From: an uncultured Holophagaceae bacterium
GTDB lineage: Bacteria > Acidobacteriota > Holophagae > Holophagales > Holophagaceae
NCBI GenBank assembly: GCA_903876615.1
Contig: CAIRAS010000152.1
Location: 1 to 6,202, forward strand
Direction: 5' to 3'
DNA length: 6,202 bases
Notes under the pieces: model-generated
Database searches by the model: none
What the model saw: the letters and a program-made list of their open reading frames with translations, nothing else
Told to the model about the DNA's origin: nothing
Part shown: positions 1-6,202 of the stretch, piece by piece
Layout: each line of letters opens with the position of its first letter
How positions within the stretch are numbered: the stretch's first letter is position 1
Made by a program: the position numbers and the translations under genes

Positions 1-363
1 CCCAAGAACCACGAGGGCATCACCTGGCGGGATCCCTACGAGAGCCTCAGGCCCGTCGTGAAGCGGCTGCGGGAGGTCGAGAAGGTGGACCTGGTGGTGG
101 TGCTCTCCCACCTGGGCTACAACCTGAACGGCACCGGCCCCGACGATCTGCACCTGCCGGGCCAGGTGGCCGGCATCGACGCCGTCATCGGCGGTCACAG
201 CCACACCTTCCTGGAGACCCCCACCCGGGTGCCCCAGGCTCGGGGCGAGACCCTGGTCTTCCAGGTGGGTTTCGGCGGCGTGAACCTGGGCCGCATGGAC
301 TTCGCCGTCGCCCAGGGGAAGGTCCGCGCCGCTTCGGGAGCTGCCATGCCGGTGCTGGCTTAA
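1..363 (+). CDS. Metallophosphatase of the 5'-nucleotidase superfamily, 3' end (partial)
   Basis: This is the last 120 codons of a gene that begins before the window, read in frame from base 1 to a TAA at 361-363. Two calcineurin-like metallophosphoesterase signatures are visible: VVVLSHLGYN, with His37 of the visible part, and IGGHSHTFLETP, with His66 and His68. In the UshA/CD73 family these histidines belong to the two-metal site that hydrolyses phosphate esters such as nucleotides. The protein stops about 50 residues after GGHSHT, just after the closing strands of the metallophosphatase domain (QVGFGGVNLGRMDFAV). It therefore lacks the C-terminal 5'-nucleotidase substrate domain of UshA, and resembles the stand-alone metallophosphatase form. 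The exact substrate cannot be told. Any signal peptide would be upstream, outside the window. A GTG at base 58 opens a shorter reading, but the frame and the homology extend upstream of it, so the gene is truncated by the window edge. Confidence 0.85.
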   Translation, partial: PKNHEGITWRDPYESLRPVVKRLREVEKVDLVVVLSHLGYNLNGTGPDDLHLPGQVAGIDAVIGGHSHTFLETPTRVPQARGETLVFQVGFGGVNLGRMDFAVAQGKVRAASGAAMPVLA

Positions 364-410
364 GGAACTGGAACGAAATCAGCGTGGCCCTCGCTGGCCC
401 CTGGTCGTGA

Positions 411-2786
<2,376 letters not shown>

Positions 2787-2794
2787 TTGCTCTT

Positions 2795-2812
2795 CCGGGA
2801 CGCCAGTCCCGG
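2795..2812 (+). other. Small hairpin just after icd
   Basis: CCGGGAC (2795-2801) and GTCCCGG (2806-2812) form a perfect 7-bp stem around a GCCA loop. It starts eight bases after the icd stop codon and five bases before the larger terminator hairpin. It may protect the 3' end of the mRNA or act with the terminator. No T-run follows. Confidence 0.55.
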
Positions 2813-2817
2813 CCTAG

Positions 2818-2849
2818 GAGAAACGGCCCGCTTCGGCGGGCCGTTTCTC
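2818..2849 (+). terminator. Strong UUCG-tetraloop terminator of icd
   Basis: This is a perfect 14-bp inverted repeat: GAGAAACGGCCCGC at 2818-2831 and its exact complement at 2836-2849. The loop is TTCG closed by a C-G pair, the exceptionally stable C(UUCG)G tetraloop. The 5' arm carries AAA and the 3' arm ends in TTTCTC, so the weak T-tract is part of the stem. The repeat is symmetric and could in principle stop transcription from either side. It lies 31 bases after the icd stop and separates icd from the next gene. Confidence 0.88.
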
Positions 2850-2878
2850 ATGGGGAAAAGGAAACTGCAGGTGGGTTA

Positions 2879-2908
2879 GTTGCCTCGGGCCCCGGCGCCC
2901 TCCATGCT
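2879..2908 (+). promoter_or_regulatory. Possible promoter for a leaderless yigZ transcript
   Basis: TTGCCT (2879-2884, four of six -35 bases) and CATGCT (2903-2908, matching A, T and final T of TATAAT) are 18 bases apart. Only six bases (GAAGCC) lie between the -10-like hexamer and the ATG at 2915, so the expected transcription start is on or next to the start codon. The next gene has no Shine-Dalgarno, which agrees with a leaderless mRNA. The -10 match is partial, so this remains a prediction. Confidence 0.4.
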
Positions 2909-2914
2909 GAAGCC

Positions 2915-3523
2915 ATGCGTCGTCTGAAGGAAAGCGTGGTCCACCGCCTCCGGGAGAAGGCCTCGGTCTTCCTGACGGAACTGCATCCGGCCCGGGACGC
3001 GGCGGAGCGGGCGGCGGTGCTGGCGCTGCTACGCAAGCGGGACTTCGACGCCACCCACCACTGCAGCGCCTGGCGCGAGGGCGTGCCCGTATCCGCCCAC
3101 GGAGCCGACGACGACGGGGAGCCCTCGGGCACGGCGGGTCGGCCCATGCTGGCGGTTCTGGAGGGGGCCCAGGTCACGGACCTGATCGCGGTCTGCATCC
3201 GCTGGTACGGCGGCACCAAGCTGGGCACCGGGGGGCTGGTCCGGGCCTACACCGAGGGCGTCCAGGGCGCCCTGGCCCTCGCGGATGAGGCCGGCGTCTG
3301 GGAAGAAGTTCGAATCCTCCGCAGCGGCGCGCTCCGGGTGCCCGCGGCCCAGGCCCACCTGCCCTTCGCCCTGCTGGGCGCGTTCTCCGCCTGTGAAGCC
3401 CTGGAGCAGTCCTTCGACGGCGCCGACGCCGTTCTGCGCTTCCAGTGCCCGCCCGACCTGGTCCCCGCCCTCGACCACGCCTGGCAAGAACGCAGCCGCG
3501 GCGGCAGCATCGACTGGGACTGA
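2915..3523 (+). CDS. yigZ: YigZ/IMPACT family protein
   Basis: This 202-aa protein is close in length to Escherichia coli YigZ. The IMPACT N-terminal domain is clear: DATHHCSAW at 45-53, the family signature DDGEPSGTAGRPML at 66-79, and RWYGGTKLGTGGLVRAY at 96-112. The C-terminal part (about 135-202) matches in size the small ferredoxin-like domain (DUF1949) of YigZ, but I recognise no sharp motif there. Eukaryotic IMPACT/YIH1 proteins regulate the Gcn2 kinase. The bacterial member's molecular role is not firmly established, and nucleic-acid or ribosome-related binding has been proposed from structure. No signal peptide or membrane segment is seen, so it is probably cytoplasmic. There is no Shine-Dalgarno before the ATG at 2915, and an upstream ATG at 2904 is out of frame. 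The strong hairpin upstream implies its own transcription. Confidence 0.92.
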   Translation: MRRLKESVVHRLREKASVFLTELHPARDAAERAAVLALLRKRDFDATHHCSAWREGVPVSAHGADDDGEPSGTAGRPMLAVLEGAQVTDLIAVCIRWYGGTKLGTGGLVRAYTEGVQGALALADEAGVWEEVRILRSGALRVPAAQAHLPFALLGAFSACEALEQSFDGADAVLRFQCPPDLVPALDHAWQERSRGGSIDWD

Positions 3524-3575
3524 GCGACTTCCTCGCGTTCGATGCTTAGTCGTAACTACCGCAGGAGCGGCTTTC

Positions 3576-3617
3576 GCCGGTGGGGGGCTGCTGTTCGCCG
3601 ATCCTTGGCCGGTGGGG
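3576..3617 (+). repeat. Exact 10-bp direct repeat upstream of the sensor cluster
   Basis: GCCGGTGGGG occurs at 3576-3585 and again at 3608-3617, a start-to-start distance of 32 bases, about three helical turns. The pair lies in the 136-base gap between yigZ and the membrane/two-component cluster. Direct repeats are the usual target form of LytTR regulators, although their spacing is normally about two turns. G-rich local composition could also create such a match by chance. Confidence 0.35.
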
Positions 3618-3647
3618 CGGCGATTGCCCCGTAGCTTGAACATGCGG

Positions 3648-3653
3648 AAGGAG
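3648..3653 (+). promoter_or_regulatory. Ribosome binding site of the 35-aa membrane microprotein
   Basis: AAGGAG lies six bases before the ATG at 3660, in the same style as the icd site. It is the main reason to believe the small gene is translated. A TANNNT-type hexamer, TAGCTT at 3632-3637, lies just upstream and could be the -10 of the cluster, but no good -35 is found at the usual distance. Confidence 0.7.
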
Positions 3654-3659
3654 AACCCC

Positions 3660-3767
3660 ATGGTCCAGCTCAAGTGGCTCGTCGAAAACGGCTGGTGGCT
3701 GCTGTGGCTGCCCTCCCTCGCACTGGCCATTCCCTTCGTGTCCGGTCACAAGGAGTCCCGCCCATGA
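3660..3767 (+). CDS. 35-aa single-pass membrane microprotein, function unknown
   Basis: The ATG at 3660 opens a 35-codon frame ending at TGA 3765-3767. The protein starts MVQLKWLVENGWWLLWLPSL and ends in a short polar, basic tail (SGHKESRP). Residues about 11-28 form one hydrophobic helix rich in Trp, Leu and Ala, which suggests a single membrane span. Three Trp cluster at the helix start. A strong AAGGAG lies six bases before the ATG, and a second AAGGAG for the next gene sits inside its 3' end. Its stop overlaps the next start as ATGA. I recognise no family. It may be a small regulator of the sensor proteins encoded downstream, or a leader peptide whose translation couples the cluster. It is easily missed because it is so short. 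Confidence 0.65.
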   Translation: MVQLKWLVENGWWLLWLPSLALAIPFVSGHKESRP

Positions 3768-4195
3768 GCGCCTCGAACCGTCCGCCCCTGCTCTCCGTCA
3801 AGCTCGTCGTCGGCCTGCTCGTGATCGCCCTGGGCATCATCCTCCTGGGCCAGCAGCTGCAGTGGTTCGAGGCTTGGCAGGTGCTGGCCTGGTGGCCGGT
3901 AGCTCTGGCCGCGCTAGGCCTCGCCCGGCTGGTGCAGGACGGCCCCCTCAGCTTCCGGGGCCACTTCCTGCTCGCCTTCTCGGCAGCGGGCTTCCTCCAG
4001 CAGTTCGGCCCCTGGGGCCTGCTGGAGCGCTGGTGGCCCATCGGCCTGGTCTGGGCCGGGATCGTGGTCACCCTGCGAGCCCTCTTTCCCCGGCCCAAGA
4101 CCGACAGCCCCGCCAAAAACCCGCCCCAGCCCCCACCGGCGCCCCATTCCTGGGATGCTGAATCCGGTCCCGACACGCCCCAGGTGAAACCATGA
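3764..4195 (+). CDS. LiaI/LiaF-like four-helix membrane protein (TM module only)
   Basis: This 143-aa protein has four predicted membrane helices near residues 11-29, 37-56, 66-84 and 90-108. A proline-rich hydrophilic tail follows (about 109-143, with NPPQPPPAP). The first two helices align by eye with those of the next gene: SVKLVVGLLVIALGIILL here against SPKLVLGVAIIVAGLVL there, and then WWPVALAALGLARL against LWPLVLVAMGIAKL. This is the LiaF-type transmembrane module (DUF5668-like), but the C-terminal beta domain is missing and is replaced by the tail. It probably arose by tandem duplication. The ATG at 3764 overlaps the previous stop and has AAGGAG eight bases upstream. The frame is open further upstream, but that part overlaps the microprotein and has no site of its own. 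A role as a partner or anchor of the sensor complex is inferred. Confidence 0.82.
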   Translation: MSASNRPPLLSVKLVVGLLVIALGIILLGQQLQWFEAWQVLAWWPVALAALGLARLVQDGPLSFRGHFLLAFSAAGFLQQFGPWGLLERWWPIGLVWAGIVVTLRALFPRPKTDSPAKNPPQPPPAPHSWDAESGPDTPQVKP

Positions 4196-4899
4196 ACGCC
4201 CCTCTCGATTCCAAGGCCCCGAGCCCCTTCAGCCCCAAGCTGGTGCTGGGCGTGGCCATCATCGTGGCGGGCCTGGTCCTGACCCTAGAGACCCTGGGGA
4301 TCATCGACGCCCACGCCATCCTGCGCCTCTGGCCCTTGGTCCTGGTGGCCATGGGCATCGCCAAGCTGCGCCAGGAGGGCAGCCGATCCACCGGCGGCTG
4401 GGTGCTGGTGATCCTGGGCACGGTCCTGCTCATCGGCATCCTGGACCGTGGCGACCACTCGATCTCCCTGGGGCCGCTGCTGCTGGTGGCCCTGGGCATC
4501 TTTATCGTGACCAAGGCCCTGAAGCAGCACCGGGGCATCACTCCAGAGCTGGCCCGGTCCGAGGACTTCCTCACGGGGACGGCCATCTTCGGCGGCTTCA
4601 AGCGGCGCATGGGTACCCAGTCCTTCCGGGGCGGCGAGCTCACGGCCATCTTTGGCGGCTACGAGGTGGACCTTCGGCAGGCGGCCCTGGAGTCCGGCCA
4701 GGCCCGCATCGATGTCTTCGTGCTCTTCGGCGGGGGCGAGATCCGGGTGCCCGAGGGCTGGGAGATCGCCAACCGCGCCACAGCCATCGCCGGGGCCCTG
4801 AACGACAACACGCACCATGGTCCCAGCACCGCCGAGGGCCGCCCCTGCCTGGTCATCACGGGGCTCATCCTCTTCGGCGGCACCGAGGTGAAGTCCTGA
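4192..4899 (+). CDS. LiaF-like membrane protein with C-terminal FGG-repeat domain
   Basis: This 235-aa protein has four membrane helices near 17-35, 43-59, 69-84 and 92-110. A soluble C-terminal domain (about 128-235) follows. It carries recurrent FGG turns at 133-135, 154-156, 179-181 and 228-230, within segments such as GELTAIFGGYEVDLRQA, VFVLFGGGEIRVPEGW and ILFGGTEVK. This is the pattern of the LiaF C-terminal domain, a beta-strand stack. In Bacillus, LiaF is the membrane inhibitor that keeps the LiaS kinase silent until cell-envelope stress. Here the gene lies directly before a kinase of a different class (LytS/AlgZ type), so an analogous modulating role is an inference from family and position. 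The start at 4192 overlaps the previous stop as ATGA, with AGGTGA four bases upstream. The stop overlaps the kinase start as TGATG. Confidence 0.88.
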   Translation: MNAPLDSKAPSPFSPKLVLGVAIIVAGLVLTLETLGIIDAHAILRLWPLVLVAMGIAKLRQEGSRSTGGWVLVILGTVLLIGILDRGDHSISLGPLLLVALGIFIVTKALKQHRGITPELARSEDFLTGTAIFGGFKRRMGTQSFRGGELTAIFGGYEVDLRQAALESGQARIDVFVLFGGGEIRVPEGWEIANRATAIAGALNDNTHHGPSTAEGRPCLVITGLILFGGTEVKS

Positions 4900-5963
4900 T
4901 GCACCCGCTCCTGGTCAGCCGCGCCCGGCTGGGAACCTACCTCCTGGGGTGGGTGCCCATCGCGTTGCTGCTGGCGGGCATCGCCCGCAGCCAGGGCTGG
5001 AACTGGTTGGAGGCCACGAGCCTCGCCCTGCCCCTCTGCCTCCTGGGGGCGCTGCTGTTCCTGGGCACCTGGTATCTCTGCCGGGCCCTGCCCCTGCAGA
5101 ACACGGCTGAAGGACTGTCCACCCAGAGCGCCGCCTGGGTCACCGCCGCCCTGCTCATGGGCGGTCTCTGGGCGGGCCTGGCCTGGCTCCTGGCCCGGCT
5201 GCTGGCCTGGCTCCCGGGTCTCGGGGGCCTGCCCCAGCGGGTCAAGGTGGCCCTGCCGGTGATCACAGGCCTGGGCATCCTGCTCTACCTGGCCTCGGTG
5301 GCCCTCAGCTACCTAATGCTGGCCCAGGCGCGCGCCCTGGAGGCGGAGCGCAAGGGCGCCGAGCTGCAGCTGCTGGCCCAGGAGTCCGAGCTAAAGGCCC
5401 TGCGCGCCCAGCTGAATCCGCACTTCCTCTTCAACAGCCTCAACTCCCTGTCGGCCCTCACGGCCGTGGACCCGGTCCGCGCCCGGGAGATGTGCGTGCT
5501 GCTCTCGGAGTTCCTGCGCCGCAGCCTGGGCCTGGGCGAGCGCCGCCTGGTGGCCCTGCGGGAGGAGCTGGACCTGGCCCGGGCCTACCTGGCCATCGAG
5601 CAGATCCGCTTCGGGACCCGGCTGCGCCTGGACCTGAAGGTAGATCCCGCCACGGAGCCGGCCCTGCTGCCGACCCTGCTGCTCCAGCCCCTGGTGGAGA
5701 ACGCCATCAAGCACGGCATCGCGGCTCTGCCTGAGGGGGGCTCCCTGGTCCTCACCTCGGAGCTGGTCGAAGGCCACGTCATCCTGCGGGTGGAGAACCC
5801 CCGGGATCCTGACGCCCCGACGCCGCAGGGCCTGGGGCTGGGCCTGCGCCAGGTGCGCCAGCGGCTGCTGGGCCGCTTCGGCAGCCGCGCCCGCTTTGAG
5901 GCCACCAGCCTGGAAGAAGTCCACCGCGTGACCCTCGTCTTTCCCCTGGAGACTGAGCCATGA
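4899..5963 (+). CDS. LytS/AlgZ-type sensor histidine kinase
   Basis: This 354-aa membrane kinase has four predicted helices near 12-30, 41-62, 79-103 and 117-141. A charged, probably coiled-coil linker (about 142-170) leads to the His_kinase domain. The phosphorylated histidine is His175 in AQLNPHFLFNSLNSLSAL, the hallmark of this family. The ATP-binding part shows the N box QPLVENAIKHGI (263-274, Asn268) and the glycine box GLGLGLRQVRQRL (311-323). In place of a D-x-G-x-G motif it has LRVENPRDPDAP (296-307), reminiscent of AlgZ/FimS-like members. There is no extracytoplasmic sensor domain, so the signal is probably sensed in the membrane or passed on by a partner, most simply the LiaF-like protein encoded just upstream. 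The ATG at 4899 overlaps the previous stop and has GAGGTGA seven bases before it. The stop overlaps the response-regulator start as ATGA. Confidence 0.93.
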   Translation: MHPLLVSRARLGTYLLGWVPIALLLAGIARSQGWNWLEATSLALPLCLLGALLFLGTWYLCRALPLQNTAEGLSTQSAAWVTAALLMGGLWAGLAWLLARLLAWLPGLGGLPQRVKVALPVITGLGILLYLASVALSYLMLAQARALEAERKGAELQLLAQESELKALRAQLNPHFLFNSLNSLSALTAVDPVRAREMCVLLSEFLRRSLGLGERRLVALREELDLARAYLAIEQIRFGTRLRLDLKVDPATEPALLPTLLLQPLVENAIKHGIAALPEGGSLVLTSELVEGHVILRVENPRDPDAPTPQGLGLGLRQVRQRLLGRFGSRARFEATSLEEVHRVTLVFPLETEP

Positions 5964-6202
5964 AAGCCCTGATCATCGACGACGAAGAGCTCGCCCGCGC
6001 CGTGGTGCGCCAGCACTTGGAGGTCCATCCGGACGTGATGGTGGTGGCAGAGTGCGCCAATGGGTTCGAGGCCCTGAAGGCCGCGGCCCAGCACCAGCCG
6101 GACCTGATCTTCCTGGACATCCAGATGCCCAAGCTGGACGGCTTTGAGGTGCTGGAGCTGCTGGAGGCCGAGGGCAAGCGCCCCGCGGTCATCTTCGTCA
6201 CG
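5960..6202 (+). CDS. Response regulator, receiver domain (partial, probably LytTR type)
   Basis: The first 81 residues are present and the gene runs off the right edge. The receiver fold is clear: MKALIIDDEELARAV with the acidic pair Asp7/Asp8, the phosphoacceptor Asp53 in LIFLDIQMPKLDGFEVL, and the conserved threonine at 81 in VIFVT. The start of the sequence and the pairing with a LytS/AlgZ-type kinase strongly suggest the LytTR class, in which a LytTR DNA-binding domain binds direct repeats. That domain lies beyond the window, so the class is inferred. The ATG at 5960 overlaps the kinase stop as ATGA. A GGAG at 5948-5951, eight bases upstream, is the likely ribosome binding site. It is almost certainly the cognate partner of the kinase. 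Confidence 0.93.
   Translation, partial: MKALIIDDEELARAVVRQHLEVHPDVMVVAECANGFEALKAAAQHQPDLIFLDIQMPKLDGFEVLELLEAEGKRPAVIFVT

Noticed and set aside
380..396. Possible terminator after the metallophosphatase gene (CAGCG/CGCTG stem)
   Set aside because: The stem is only 5 bp with a 7-base loop and no T-run, which is not enough for a terminator call.
3518..3551. Inverted repeat GACTGAG/CTTAGTC around the yigZ stop codon
   Set aside because: It is 7 bp with one G-U pair, a 20-base loop and no T-run. It is weak and may be chance.
3614..3630. GGGGC/GCCCC hairpin before the microprotein gene
   Set aside because: It is a short 5-bp stem that overlaps the 10-bp direct repeat. In such G-rich sequence it is not distinctive and is not followed by T residues.
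3674..3763. Upstream extension of the 143-aa membrane protein from 3674
   Set aside because: It would overlap the microprotein almost entirely, has no ribosome binding site of its own, and is basic sequence unlike the family. The coupled ATG at 3764 is better supported.

Overview
The window is a GC-rich bacterial chromosome segment with all genes on the + strand. Third codon positions are almost always G or C, which also produces long meaningless ORFs in other frames. Gene spacing is tight, and the Shine-Dalgarno sites I can see are AAGGAG-like. No mobile element, CRISPR array, tRNA or rRNA is visible. Gene content and style would fit a Holophaga/Geothrix-like member of the Acidobacteriota. 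That is a low-confidence guess, and nothing in the window proves it.

Layout: (1) bases 1-363 hold the 3' end of a calcineurin-type metallophosphatase of the 5'-nucleotidase superfamily. (2) A 197-base intergenic region carries a possible promoter, a GC-rich palindrome/hairpin leader and a strong ribosome binding site. (3) It leads into a complete NADP-dependent isocitrate dehydrogenase of the monomeric type (741 aa), whose remembered catalytic and cofactor residues all fall at the numbering of the Azotobacter vinelandii enzyme. (4) Two hairpins follow. The second is a perfect 14-bp stem closed by a UUCG tetraloop and is very likely the terminator. (5) A YigZ/IMPACT-family protein follows. It has no Shine-Dalgarno and may be read from a leaderless mRNA. 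(6) After a 136-base gap comes a tightly coupled five-gene cluster running off the right edge: a 35-aa single-pass membrane microprotein, a short four-helix membrane protein, a full LiaF-like protein, a LytS/AlgZ-type histidine kinase, and the receiver domain of a response regulator.

The last cluster is the most interesting part. Every junction overlaps by 1 to 4 bases (ATGA or TGATG), so the five proteins are probably made together. The arrangement suggests an envelope-sensing two-component system. The LiaF-like protein and its truncated paralogue would sit in the membrane beside a four-helix kinase and modulate it. The response regulator is probably of the LytTR class, although its DNA-binding domain lies outside the window. 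The gap before the cluster contains an exact 10-bp direct repeat that could be a regulator site.
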